Below are positions 8,300-16,551 of a DNA stretch of 32,297 nucleotides, piece by piece. The stretch lies in contig JAACJQ010000080.1 of the NCBI GenBank assembly GCA_016879935.1, positions 1-32,297 on the forward strand. Reading direction: 5' to 3'. The notes under the pieces are model-generated. The model saw nothing but the letters and a program-made list of their open reading frames with translations, was not told where the DNA came from and searched no databases. Position 1 is the first letter of the stretch. Every line of letters begins with the position of its first letter. This DNA is from Archangiaceae bacterium (lineage in GTDB: Bacteria; Myxococcota; Myxococcia; Myxococcales; Myxococcaceae). The translations under genes were made by a program, and so were the position numbers.

Positions 8300-9244
8300 T
8301 CACTTCGTCTGCCAGACGTCTTTCTCTTCGAGCACCGAGCGCGCGTCCTTCGTGAGCCACGCCTTCGCGGCGGCGTCGTTGCGCAGCGTCGCGTCGAAGA
8401 AGGCGGTGGTGAGCGCGAGAATGGCGCGGTGGTGGTTCGGGTTTCGCGGCTTCGAGTCCCCAGGCAGCGCGCGGTCGGAGAAGGCCGAGTGCTCGGCGCC
8501 ATCGAAGACGACCTGGTACTTGTCGCCCGGCGGGAGCAACGGAAACACCTCGAGCCGGCTCTGCGCGGTCTGTTTGCCGATGGGCGCTTCGTCGTGCGTG
8601 CCCGTCATCAGCAGCCACGGAATGGCGACGCTCGCGAACGCCTTCTTCGGGTCTCCTCGTCTGGGCATGCTCGGGCTCATCATCACTGCGGCTGAGATTC
8701 GGCGCTCCCGCGGGTCGATGGGCGAGAAGGGAAATGACTGCCCGCTCACGGCCTGCGTGGTGACGGCACCGAACGAGTGCCCCGACATGCCGACATGCGC
8801 GAGGTCGAGCCGCTTCTCGAGCGTGTGGCCCGCAGTGGCGTTCCACGTCGTCAGCGCATCGAGCACCACGCTCACGTCTTTGATGCGCAGCAGCGCGTTG
8901 TCGACGCTGGCGGCGTCCTTCATCGCGGAGAGCCGTTCGGCCTGCGGCACGTTCTTCCACACCGACTCGTCACTGCCCGGGTGCTGCAGGAACACCGCGA
9001 CGTAGCCACGCGAGGCCCAGTGTTCGCCGAGGTACACGCTGTTGGTGCGCGCTCCGCCGAGGCCGTGGCTGAAGAGAATGACGGGCGCCGGCGCCTTCGA
9101 CGCAGGCAGGTAGACGCGCACGGGAAGTTCTCTCGAGCGCGAGGCGTCGGTGAACGAGCCGTCCCACGAAGCGGGCACGGCGTCGGGCCGTGTGAGGGGA
9201 GAGTACGGAGTCGCCGCCAGCGCGATGAGAACGAGTGCGGTCAT
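8300..9244 (-). CDS. Secreted alpha/beta hydrolase (PAF-acetylhydrolase or chlorophyllase-like)
   Basis: The 314-residue product begins with a short hydrophobic export signal (MTALVLIALAATPYS). The fold is a serine alpha/beta hydrolase: oxyanion segment FSHGLGG (58-64), nucleophile elbow GHSFGA (155-160, Ser157), acid in TGTHDE (Asp218) and His252 in EHSAFS. Such enzymes (the dienelactone hydrolase, chlorophyllase and PAF-acetylhydrolase group) cleave esters of lipids or small molecules; the substrate here is unknown. The gene lies 35 nt after the DAG lipoprotein gene on the same strand, so the two may be co-transcribed and both act outside the inner membrane. Confidence 0.85.
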   Translation of the reverse strand: MTALVLIALAATPYSPLTRPDAVPASWDGSFTDASRSRELPVRVYLPASKAPAPVILFSHGLGGARTNSVYLGEHWASRGYVAVFLQHPGSDESVWKNVPQAERLSAMKDAASVDNALLRIKDVSVVLDALTTWNATAGHTLEKRLDLAHVGMSGHSFGAVTTQAVSGQSFPFSPIDPRERRISAAVMMSPSMPRRGDPKKAFASVAIPWLLMTGTHDEAPIGKQTAQSRLEVFPLLPPGDKYQVVFDGAEHSAFSDRALPGDSKPRNPNHHRAILALTTAFFDATLRNDAAAKAWLTKDARSVLEEKDVWQTK

Positions 9245-9279
9245 GCTCGTGCAAACCCTTCAGTGGGCGAAAGGTTGCG

Positions 9280-10236
9280 TCAGGGCAGCGTGCCCATGGT
9301 GACGCGTCGAAAGCCGTACTTGTTGAGCGTGGCTCCGGGGCGAACGAAGGCCGCGATGCCGATGCCCGAGCCTTTGGCGACCCGCGCCGGGTTCGAGCCG
9401 TCGTAGCCCGCGACCAGCACGCCGTTGATGTACAGCGAGAGCACGTTGCCCACCCGCGTGGCGCGCACCACGTCACCATCGGCGGGAATCGGTGCGGCCG
9501 ACGCGTTCACGTTCGCGATGCCAGTGAAGTCAGACGGGCCTCCGCTCAAATAGAGAATGTCGACGCCGCCGCCCGAGTTGAAGAGAAACTCGTTCCACGT
9601 GCGCACGCCCGCGTCGCTGGAGCAGCCAAGCAACAACTCGAGCTCGTGGTTCGAGCCGCTCGCGTTCGGGTTGTAGCCGGGCTCCTTGTAGATGACGGCT
9701 TCGATGAACTGGTCGCCGGTGAAGCCGGGCACGAAGGCGAAGCTGTCATCGTAGTCGATGCCGCCGTGCGTGCCGAAGGCAATGACGGTCTGGCCATCGG
9801 AGGCGAGCCCCACGCGCATGCTCGTGAGGTTTCCCGGAGGTGCGTTGCCTCCCGTGCCCTGCGTGTTGTTCGTCCACACGCCGCCGCCAGAGAGCGGGTT
9901 CTCGGCGGACGCGCTGCCGAAGTCGATGGAGTAGCGGCCTCCGTCGGCGGAGCGACCTGCGTCGAGTGGTGGGCCGGCGTCGATTCGCGCGCCCGCGTCC
10001 ACCGCAGCGCCGGCGTCGACCAGCGCTCCCGCGTCCACGCCGCCAGCGTCGACCGTTCCGGCATCGATGATCAGACCCGCGTCGATGATCAGCCCCGCGT
10101 CTGCGCCCGCGTCGCCGAGCAAGCCCGCGTCCGCGTCGGTCGAGCCGGCGTCGAGCGGAACGGCCGCGTCGTTGTTCGTCGCGACGCCTTCGCAGCCCAT
10201 CATCGCCACCACGAGCAGCCCGAGAACGCGATGCAT
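9280..10236 (-). CDS. Surface lipoprotein with Asp-Ala-Gly tract and a jelly-roll-like domain
   Basis: The 318-residue product starts MHRVLGLLVVAMMGC; the lipobox makes Cys15 the lipid anchor. Residues 29-94 hold twelve DAG triplets separated by one to three residues, a flexible acidic linker common in myxobacterial lipoproteins. Residues about 100-318 look beta-rich and resemble lectin/LamG-type sandwiches (for example SLYINGVLVAGYD near 285), so a carbohydrate-binding role is possible but unproven. An in-frame GTG 39 nt upstream exists, but the signal peptide fits the ATG at 10236. CAGAGT lies 7 nt before the ATG and there is no Shine-Dalgarno. Confidence 0.8.
   Translation of the reverse strand: MHRVLGLLVVAMMGCEGVATNNDAAVPLDAGSTDADAGLLGDAGADAGLIIDAGLIIDAGTVDAGGVDAGALVDAGAAVDAGARIDAGPPLDAGRSADGGRYSIDFGSASAENPLSGGGVWTNNTQGTGGNAPPGNLTSMRVGLASDGQTVIAFGTHGGIDYDDSFAFVPGFTGDQFIEAVIYKEPGYNPNASGSNHELELLLGCSSDAGVRTWNEFLFNSGGGVDILYLSGGPSDFTGIANVNASAAPIPADGDVVRATRVGNVLSLYINGVLVAGYDGSNPARVAKGSGIGIAAFVRPGATLNKYGFRRVTMGTLP
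9955..10152 (-). repeat. DAG codon tandem repeat
   Basis: Imperfect 9-15 bp units encoding (x)x-Asp-Ala-Gly, repeated twelve times inside the lipoprotein gene. Units vary at the codon before GAC, giving Val, Ile, Leu, Gly or Ala. This is a coding low-complexity linker and likely to change length between strains. Confidence 0.8.
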
Positions 10237-10443
10237 GAAGGGGACTCTGGCCCAGAACGCGCTGTGCGGGCCCACACGACTTCACTCACGTAGATACGCG
10301 ATTCAGTTCACGCACACCTTCCCGCGAACCCGACGTCACGCCCGTTTGGTCAGTGGCCCTGTGGCTGCACAGCACTGCCCTCGTGGCCTCACCGTCATGC
10401 GAGCGGCCTTCCTGCGCTCGCCACGATTGCAACGGAGTTCGTC

Positions 10444-12315
10444 ATGGAAGCGATTCTCTTTCACTGGGCAACCTGGGTGGCGCTGGCGGCGGTGATGTTC
10501 ATCGTCGTCGTGCTGCTCTCGAGCCTGCAGGTCATCGGCGCGAACCAGTCGGGTCTGGTCGTTCGCCGCTTCGGCAAGTCGTTGCCGTCGGGTCGGCTCA
10601 TCGCGATGGAAGGAGAGGCCGGCTACCAGGCCGACCTGCTCCCGCCCGGCTGGCACTTCGGCTACTGGCCGTGGAGCTACAAGGTCGTGCGCACGCCGCT
10701 CGTGGTGATTCCGCCGGGAGAGATTGGCCTCGTCGTGGCCGCCGATGGTGAGGCGACTCCGGCCGAGAACATTCTCGGGCACGAGGTCGACTGCGACGAC
10801 TTTCAGAACGCGCGCTCGTTCCTCTCGAACGGTGGCGAGCGTGGCCGTCAGCTCGGCTTCCTGCGCGCGGGCACGTACCGCATCAACCCGGCGCTCTTTC
10901 AGGTCGTCACCGCCGACAACGCTGATCAGTTCGGCATGCGCGCGCACGACCTGCAGGTGTTCTCGGTGCCCAGCGACAAGGTGGGCATCGTCAGCACCAA
11001 CGACGGCCGTCCCATCGCGACCGGTGACCTCGCCGCGTCGGTCGTCGAGGGCCACGACAACTTCCAGCGCGCGCAGGCCTTCATCGATGGTGGTGGTGGC
11101 CGCGGTCTGCAGGAGCAGGTGCTGCTCGCGGGTTCGTGGAACCTGAACCCCTGGTTCGTGCGCGTCGAGCTCGTGCCGATGACCGAGATTCCCATCGGCT
11201 TCGTCGGCGTCGTCGTCAGCTACGTCGGCAAGGAGCACCTCGACCTCTCGGGTGAAGACTTCACGCACGGCGACCTCGTCGAGAAGGGCCGCAAGGGTGT
11301 GTGGATCGACGCGCTCCTGCCCGGCCGTCACCCCATCAACACCCGCGTGATGAAGGTCGAGCTCGTGCCGACGACGAACATCGTCCTCAACTGGTCGCAG
11401 CGCATCGAGCAGCACCAGTACGACGCGAAGCTCGGGCCGGTGACGGTGCGCTCGAAAGACGGCTTCAGCTTCACCATCGACGTCTCACAGATCATTCACA
11501 TCGGCATGCGCCAGGCACCGCGGGTCATCTCGCGCGTCGGGTCCATGCAGAACCTGGTCGACCACGTGCTCCAGCCGACGGTGGCGAACTACTTCCGCAA
11601 CTCGGCGCAGCAGGTCACGGTGCTCGAGTTCCTCTCGGCGCGCAGCCAGCGGCAGAACGAGGCGTTCGATGCCATCAAGCAGGCGCTGGGCGCGTACGAC
11701 ATCGAGTGCATCGACACGCTCATCGGTGACATCCAGCCGCCGGCCGAGCTGATGAAGACGCAGACCGACCGGAAGATCGCCGAAGAGCTGCAGCGCACGT
11801 ACGAGGTGCAGCGTGAGGCGCAGCTGCGGCGCCAGCTGCTCGAGCGTGAGACGTCGGTGGCGAACATGCAGGCCGAGGTCGTGCGCAGCGAGCAGATGGT
11901 CGCCATCAGCCAGAAGAACGCGATGGCCATGGAGGAGACGGCCCGTGGTGACGCGGCGCGCGTGAAGCTGGCCGCCGAAGCAGAAGCGCAGTCGATGCGG
12001 TTCAAGGCGATTGCGCAGGCCGAAGGCACGAAGCTCGCGGGTGATGCCGAAGCGCACGCGACGAAAGCGACGGGCATCGCGCGGGCCGAGGCGTACCGTG
12101 AAGGCGTCGCGGCGATGGGCAGCGAGGCCTACGTCGCGGTGCAGCTGGCGAGCGTGCTGGGCGAGCACCAGGTGAAGCTGGTGCCCGACATCGCGGTCGG
12201 TGGTGGCGAAGGGGGCCTCGCGCAGGCCCTGGTGTCGACGATGCTGAAGACCAGCGTGGCGCCGAAGAATGGCGTGCACCCGGTCGTGAAGCCGAACGGC
12301 GCTGCTGGCGCCTGA
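10444..12315 (+). CDS. SPFH/band-7 (flotillin-like) membrane protein with N-terminal beta-repeats
   Basis: The 623-residue product has a membrane helix at about 9-29 and then four related beta-rich units: about 29-87, 88-157, 174-247 and 248-311. Units 2 and 3 are plainly duplicated: each has FQ-x-A-x-x-F, GG-x-RG-x-Q, then L-x-AG and INP or LNP. The SPFH (band 7) domain spans about 312-460 (TIDVSQIIHIGM near 345). From about 435 to 565 an Ala/Glu/Gln-rich coiled coil follows, with VKLAAEAEAQ and later Ala-Glu repeats typical of flotillins. SPFH proteins form ring or cage assemblies that order membranes. GGAG lies 8 nt before the ATG. It is divergent from the DAG lipoprotein gene; no NfeD-type partner adjoins it. 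Confidence 0.9.
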   Translation: MEAILFHWATWVALAAVMFIVVVLLSSLQVIGANQSGLVVRRFGKSLPSGRLIAMEGEAGYQADLLPPGWHFGYWPWSYKVVRTPLVVIPPGEIGLVVAADGEATPAENILGHEVDCDDFQNARSFLSNGGERGRQLGFLRAGTYRINPALFQVVTADNADQFGMRAHDLQVFSVPSDKVGIVSTNDGRPIATGDLAASVVEGHDNFQRAQAFIDGGGGRGLQEQVLLAGSWNLNPWFVRVELVPMTEIPIGFVGVVVSYVGKEHLDLSGEDFTHGDLVEKGRKGVWIDALLPGRHPINTRVMKVELVPTTNIVLNWSQRIEQHQYDAKLGPVTVRSKDGFSFTIDVSQIIHIGMRQAPRVISRVGSMQNLVDHVLQPTVANYFRNSAQQVTVLEFLSARSQRQNEAFDAIKQALGAYDIECIDTLIGDIQPPAELMKTQTDRKIAEELQRTYEVQREAQLRRQLLERETSVANMQAEVVRSEQMVAISQKNAMAMEETARGDAARVKLAAEAEAQSMRFKAIAQAEGTKLAGDAEAHATKATGIARAEAYREGVAAMGSEAYVAVQLASVLGEHQVKLVPDIAVGGGEGGLAQALVSTMLKTSVAPKNGVHPVVKPNGAAGA

Positions 12316-12385
12316 GGAAGGGGAGTGACGAACTTCGCCCCGACCGGCCACTCAGCTACAAGGCCGGAGCGGGGTGGAGGTCGGC

Positions 12386-13078
12386 ATGAACCGGTTCCTG
12401 TTCGGAGTCGTGGTGGCGTTGGGAATGGCGGCCGCTGCCGAGGAGAAGGCCAGCGCCCTGGTGGTGGGCGGGCGCACGGTGGCTCGCCAGCGCGATGCGC
12501 TCGAGGTCGCCATCGGTCACGGCGACATGCTGTCCGTCGCGTGGCGGCACGGCGTCACCGACCGCTTCGAAGCCGGGCTCGCCGGAGCTGGAACCCTCGG
12601 CTACCGCGGGCTGCTCTTCGTCGGCGGTGGTTCGTACTCGGGCTCGTCGCTCGGAGCCCGAATCGAAGGGCGACTCAAGGTCACGCTGCTCGACACCAGC
12701 GTCGTCTCGCTCGCCGTCACGGTGAGACCGGGCTTCTCGTACTCGACGTGGCACCAGGTCGGGCCCTTCTCGAATCAGGTCGACACGTTCGGCGTCGAGC
12801 TCCCGGTCGACGGGCGCCTGGGGTTCGCGCTGTCTCCGCACACCACCCTCGGCGTGAAGCTCGAAGTTCCCCTCTTCCTCGAGCTCTGGTCGACCGATGG
12901 CTCGAGGGCCACGGTGAGAACGAGCGACCCCGCCTGGGCGCTGGTGCCCAGAGCCTCGCTCGGCGTGGAGTACGCGTTGTCCGAACGATGGCTGCTGTTC
13001 CTCTCGGCTGGCTCGCGGCTCTCGTCGCTGTGGACGCTCGACGTTCAGCTCGGCGTCGTGTGCACGCTGCCCGGCTGA
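12386..13078 (+). CDS. Exported beta-rich protein, outer-membrane barrel-like
   Basis: The 230-residue product has a signal peptide (MNRFLFGVVVALGMAAAAEE, cleavage near 18). The mature part alternates hydrophobic and polar residues and holds repeated amphipathic strands (for example ALEVAIGHGDMLSVAWRHG). It ends in a strand-like LDVQLGVVCTLPG, which suggests a small outer-membrane barrel. The ATG at 12386 has GGAGG 7 nt upstream; an in-frame GTG 12 nt earlier overlaps that site and is unlikely. It begins 70 nt after the SPFH gene on the same strand. No family is recognised. Confidence 0.7.
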   Translation: MNRFLFGVVVALGMAAAAEEKASALVVGGRTVARQRDALEVAIGHGDMLSVAWRHGVTDRFEAGLAGAGTLGYRGLLFVGGGSYSGSSLGARIEGRLKVTLLDTSVVSLAVTVRPGFSYSTWHQVGPFSNQVDTFGVELPVDGRLGFALSPHTTLGVKLEVPLFLELWSTDGSRATVRTSDPAWALVPRASLGVEYALSERWLLFLSAGSRLSSLWTLDVQLGVVCTLPG

Positions 13079-13119
13079 CCTTCATCGCGCGTCTGCTGAC
13101 GGCCCCACCAGGCGTCGTG

Positions 13120-13125
13120 TAGGCA
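13120..13125 (+). promoter_or_regulatory. Probable -10 element of a leaderless mRNA (DUF1697 gene)
   Basis: TAGGCA lies 7 nt before the ATG at 13133, and there is no Shine-Dalgarno. CTGACG at 13096-13101, 18 bp upstream, could serve as a -35 box. Transcription would begin at or next to the start codon. The call is by position and pattern only. Confidence 0.4.
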
Positions 13126-13132
13126 CCCGCTC

Positions 13133-13678
13133 ATGCGTTACCTGGCGCTGCTGCGCGGCATCAATGTCGGCGGGAACAACGTCATTCCCATGGCGAAGCT
13201 GCGCACGGCCTTCGAGTCGCTCGGCTTCGACGACGTGCAGACGTACATCGCGAGCGGCAACGTGTTGTTCTCGTCAGCGAAGGCGCCGAAGCGTGAGGCC
13301 ATCGAGGCGATGCTCGCGAAGCAGTTCTCGTACGCCGCGAAGATTGCCCTGCTGAAAGTGAACGAGCTGAAGAAGGTCGTCGCCGAAGCGCCGGGTGGTT
13401 TCGGCGAAGACCCCGCGACCTACCGCTACGACGTGCTCTTCGTGCGCGCTCCCGTGAAGGCAAAGACGGTGCTGCCGCAGCTGGACGTGAGAGAAGGCGT
13501 CGACGCCATCGCGGCGGGCTCGCACGCGCTCTACTTTCGCCGGCTCATCGCGAGGGCCTCACAGAGCAAGCTGGTGAAGCTGATGAGCCTGCCCGTCTAC
13601 AAGGAGCTCACCGTGCGCAACTGGAACACCACGAGCGCGCTGCTCGAGCTCGCGGCGGCCCCGCCGAAGCGCTCCTGA
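13133..13678 (+). CDS. DUF1697 family protein
   Basis: The 181-residue product matches DUF1697 along its whole length. The N-terminal signature is YLALLRGINVGGNN (3-16), followed by MAKLRTAFESLGF, the strand TYIASGNVLF (37-46), and the C-terminal KLMSLPVYKELTVRNWNT region. Family members are cytoplasmic, about 180 residues and common in bacteria, with no established reaction. The start is set by the conserved N-terminus. Nothing in the context ties it to a pathway. Confidence 0.88.
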   Translation: MRYLALLRGINVGGNNVIPMAKLRTAFESLGFDDVQTYIASGNVLFSSAKAPKREAIEAMLAKQFSYAAKIALLKVNELKKVVAEAPGGFGEDPATYRYDVLFVRAPVKAKTVLPQLDVREGVDAIAAGSHALYFRRLIARASQSKLVKLMSLPVYKELTVRNWNTTSALLELAAAPPKRS

Positions 13679-13686
13679 CGCGGGAG

Positions 13687-14122
13687 TCAGACGCCAGCCA
13701 TCACGCGGGCGACGCGCTCGAGCAGGGGCTCCGGCAGAATCGGCTTGTCGAGCAGCTCGACGCCTTCACCCAGCGCCCGCTGGCGCAGCACCCCGTCGTC
13801 GGCGTAGCCCGACATGTAGAGCTCGGGCCGGGTCTTGCGCAAGGTGTCTGCCAGCTCGCGGCCGCTGATGCCCGGCATCACCACGTCGGCGAGGAGCAGG
13901 TCGAGCCGGCCCAGCTGCGTGGCCTCCTGCACGGCCTCGGCTCCAGACGAGGCGCGTTCGACCTCGTACCCCGCACCCGAGAGAATGGTGCACACGAGCG
14001 CAAGCACGGCGGGCTCGTCGTCGACGACCCTGCAAACCCTGGTCGATGGTGTCGAGCGTCGACACGAGCCGGTCCAGCCGCTCCTGGGTCGTTTCTCCCA
14101 GCAGGTAGGTCGCGTTCTTCAT
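13687..14122 (-). pseudogene. Broken receiver-domain gene, probable hybrid histidine kinase remnant
   Basis: The C-terminal frame (stop at 13687) encodes a receiver domain: VVDDEPAVLALV, phospho-acceptor Asp in LLLADVVMPGISG, LYMSGYADD and LLDKPILPE. This style is typical of the last domain of hybrid histidine kinases. Its first in-frame start (GTG at 14007) falls after the acidic DDE, so it would lose the active-site pocket. Upstream, an ATG at 14122 with GGGGGA before it opens MKNATYLLGETTQERLDRL in another frame, which then runs into the receiver DNA out of frame near 14035-14060. Compared with usual receivers, about three residues are also missing before LYMSGY. The simplest reading is a kinase gene reduced by an internal deletion plus a frameshift. 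A sequencing error could explain the shift but not the missing kinase core. Confidence 0.6.
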
Positions 14123-14228
14123 GGTTCCCCCGAATGCGACGAATGCTGAAGGTGCCCTAACCCACTTGCTTCGCCCCCGCACCGCAACGTCGCCCCGCTC
14201 CGTCGTTCGCCAACACCGGGACGTCGGC

Positions 14229-15467
14229 TCAGCGGTGCAGCGTGACCGAGAGCGGCACCCACTCCGAGGTCTTCGGCACGAGCGACACCACCCCGTCGCG
14301 CTCCTTCACGTCGATGAAGCGCGTGACCGGGCTCTCGCCACGCTTGAGCGCGATGGTGGTGAGCAGCAGCTCGACCGACGTCGGCAGCACCTCGTGGCTG
14401 CCCGCGTACATCTGGTAGCGCACGTCGAGTGGCGGCACGCGCACGAGCGAGAGCCAGCGCGACTCGAAGTCCTTCTGGGCGACGTTGATGGCGCGCGTGC
14501 GGGCAGGCTCCTCGAGGTCGGCGGCGGCGATGACGCCCTTGAAGGCGCGGTCGCTCGACGACCACCAGTTCGCCAGCCCCACCCGCTCCTGCCGCCCACG
14601 TGAGAGCGACGCCGACGTCGCCACCATCGAGCGCGCGCCGATGGGCAAACGCCCCGTCTGCTCGCCGGTGAAGAAGGTGCCGAACATGCGCAGCTCCTGA
14701 GCGACCCGCTCGAGCTGCATGACGCGCGAGTACGGCGGCGTGTTCTGTTGCACCTGGCGCAGCTGCCGTTCGAACGAGGTGACGAGCGAAGCGTCTGCGC
14801 TCCACACGGCGTCAGCGCACGGGCGCACGAGGCCGGTGGACTCGCCCAACGCTCCCAGCGACGCATCGGGCCCTTCGAGCCACAGCAGGTCGGCGATCAG
14901 CGAGAGCCCATCACTGCAGACCTCGAGCGCTTCACGAAGCTGCTGGTGCTGCACGAGCAACCGAACCCGTAACGGAGCGAGCGAGGCGGTCGCCTCCTGC
15001 AGCTTCGGGAGCGCCTGCCGACGAGCGTGGAGCGGCTCCGCCAGGGGACCCAGCCCCGCGATGGGCTCGAGCGTCGTGAAGTGGGTGCACGCCAGCGTCT
15101 CGCGGAGCCACGGGTCGTTGCGCGTCATCGAGTCGAGCGCCGTCGCGGGCAACGTCTCGAGCGGCTCGAGGCCGAAGCGAACGTTCATCACCTGCGGCGA
15201 CATCCACGGTGCGTCGCGGCTGACGTCGGGCGCGGTGTCGAGCGCGCGGGCGAGACAGTCGGTCACCGAGCCCTCCTTCGCTTCGCGATGCGGCGGTCTC
15301 TGCTTCGAGAAGCTCGCGAGGGCGTTCGCGTCGACGATGAGCGACTCGGCGAGCCGCCGTGCGCGCAGCTCAGCCGAGACGACGACGCCGCCGAGCAACA
15401 GCACCGGCAACAGCGCGAGCGCGCCGAGCAGCAGACGAAGGCCCCAGCGGGGAGCAGCGGGAGTCAC
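14229..15467 (-). CDS. Membrane-anchored protein of unknown function
   Basis: The 412-residue product has one N-terminal membrane helix (about 10-32) and a long, mostly helical exported part with Leu/Ala/Arg-rich segments. Cysteines are few (for example in SVTDCLARA, TLACTHF and EVCSDGL). A beta-rich end follows. No family or catalytic motif is seen. The GTG start at 15467 has TAGACT exactly 7 nt upstream and no Shine-Dalgarno, as for a leaderless message. The small membrane protein gene ends 24 nt upstream on the same strand, so the two may also share a transcript. Confidence 0.65.
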   Translation of the reverse strand: MTPAAPRWGLRLLLGALALLPVLLLGGVVVSAELRARRLAESLIVDANALASFSKQRPPHREAKEGSVTDCLARALDTAPDVSRDAPWMSPQVMNVRFGLEPLETLPATALDSMTRNDPWLRETLACTHFTTLEPIAGLGPLAEPLHARRQALPKLQEATASLAPLRVRLLVQHQQLREALEVCSDGLSLIADLLWLEGPDASLGALGESTGLVRPCADAVWSADASLVTSFERQLRQVQQNTPPYSRVMQLERVAQELRMFGTFFTGEQTGRLPIGARSMVATSASLSRGRQERVGLANWWSSSDRAFKGVIAAADLEEPARTRAINVAQKDFESRWLSLVRVPPLDVRYQMYAGSHEVLPTSVELLLTTIALKRGESPVTRFIDVKERDGVVSLVPKTSEWVPLSVTLHR

Positions 15468-15474
15468 GTCGACC

Positions 15475-15480
15475 AGTCTA
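15475..15480 (-). promoter_or_regulatory. Probable -10 element before the 15467 start
   Basis: TAGACT on the minus strand ends 7 nt before the GTG start. It fits the TAnnnT pattern seen before several other starts in this window. No clear -35 box is seen. Confidence 0.4.
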
Positions 15481-15491
15481 TGGCGTCGCGT

Positions 15492-15806
15492 TCACCGGCC
15501 GGCTCGGAAAGCCGAGACGAGACCCATCACGAACACACCACCGACCCACACCGCGTAGACCATCGCCGCGACCACCACGGCCCCCATCACGAACGCGACG
15601 GCGCGCAGCCCCCGGCTGTTCGCCACCCGGCTCATCAGGTCGAGCGGCTTCTGCGTCGGGTCGGGCTGCGGCTGGGGCCCGTCACCGAGACTGCCCAGCA
15701 CGACCTGCACGTCTTCTTCGCTCGCGCCCTCCGCGAGGAGCGCGCGTCGAATCTCGGCCGATGACGCGCCACCGCTCTTGAGCTGCCGCGCGCGTTCGTA
15801 GAGCAC
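15492..15806 (-). CDS. Small membrane protein with helical N-terminal domain
   Basis: The 104-residue product has a soluble helical part (about 1-45; ALLAEGASEEDVQVVL resembles small UBA-like or SHOCT-like helical motifs), a Pro/Gln linker (about 43-55) and two closely spaced membrane helices (about 68-100). The GTG start has TAGCGA 6 nt upstream. The same frame stays open above that TAG stop back to an ATG at 15872 (MDFADLFEGPWAGSREEW), so an older, longer gene is conceivable. It lies 24 nt upstream of the 412-residue membrane protein on the same strand. Function is unknown. Confidence 0.55.
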   Translation of the reverse strand: MLYERARQLKSGGASSAEIRRALLAEGASEEDVQVVLGSLGDGPQPQPDPTQKPLDLMSRVANSRGLRAVAFVMGAVVVAAMVYAVWVGGVFVMGLVSAFRAGR

Positions 15807-15903
15807 GACCGCTCGCTACCACTCCTCGCGGCTGCCCGCCCACGGGCCTTCGAACAAGTCAGCGAAGTCCATCGTTGGCACGACGCGTGGATTCGCGAGC
15901 GTC

Positions 15904-16551
15904 ATGGCCAATCTGCTTCGAGCGGCGTTGGGGCTCTCGCTCATCGGCATCATCGTCAGCGTCTGCCTGTGGCTGCCGCACCCGACGCATGAAGCCGACA
16001 CGCCCACGGTGCTGACGCAGATGCGTGAGGTCGCGCGGCTCGAGACGCTCGAGGTCTCCGTCTACCGCAAGGTCTCGTACGAGCCCGAGGTGCCTCCCTC
16101 GACCTCGCTGGCGGGTGACGTGCTCGCGTGGGCGAAACACTCGGTGGCGCCGAGGCGTGGGCGAGCCATCGTCTTCGCGACCGTTCACGTCGGCCTCGAC
16201 CTCTCACGCCTCGGGCCCGAAGACGTGCACATCACCGGTGACGCCATCGAGGTCGTGCTGCCGCCGCCAGAGGTGCGGGTCGAGCTGCTGCCGCGCGAGA
16301 CCGAGGTCATCGCGTCGAACCTCGACTCCGCCCAGACCGCAACCATGCTCGAGCAGGGTCGCGTCACGCTGGAGCATGACGTGCGCACCGACGCAGCCCT
16401 CCGCCAGCGGGCACGCGCGTCGTCGGAGCGCGCGCTGAAGGCCCTGCTCACGACATTCGGCTTTCGCGACGTTCGGTTCGTCGAGCGAGCAGCTCATTCT
16501 CCCGCGGCGGCGATGGTGACCGCATACGGCGACGGCCACGTCAGCGGCTGA
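15904..16551 (+). CDS. DUF4230 family membrane-anchored protein
   Basis: The 215-residue product has one N-terminal membrane helix (about 6-24) and an exported domain with the DUF4230 pattern: LETLEVSVYRKVSYEP, IVFATVHVGLDLSRL, then IEVVLPPPEVRVELLPRE and a helical tail with ALKALLTTFGF. The reaction is not known for this family. The ATG follows directly from the helix; no strong Shine-Dalgarno is seen. Its 3' end overlaps the 3' end of the convergent gene at 16494 by 58 bp, so both transcripts must read through the overlap. Confidence 0.75.
   Translation: MANLLRAALGLSLIGIIVSVCLWLPHPTHEADTPTVLTQMREVARLETLEVSVYRKVSYEPEVPPSTSLAGDVLAWAKHSVAPRRGRAIVFATVHVGLDLSRLGPEDVHITGDAIEVVLPPPEVRVELLPRETEVIASNLDSAQTATMLEQGRVTLEHDVRTDAALRQRARASSERALKALLTTFGFRDVRFVERAAHSPAAAMVTAYGDGHVSG

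Noticed and set aside
9955-10152. Regular short repeats that could suggest a CRISPR array
   Set aside because: Units are 9-15 bp, code for Asp-Ala-Gly in frame and have no spacers; no cas genes are present.
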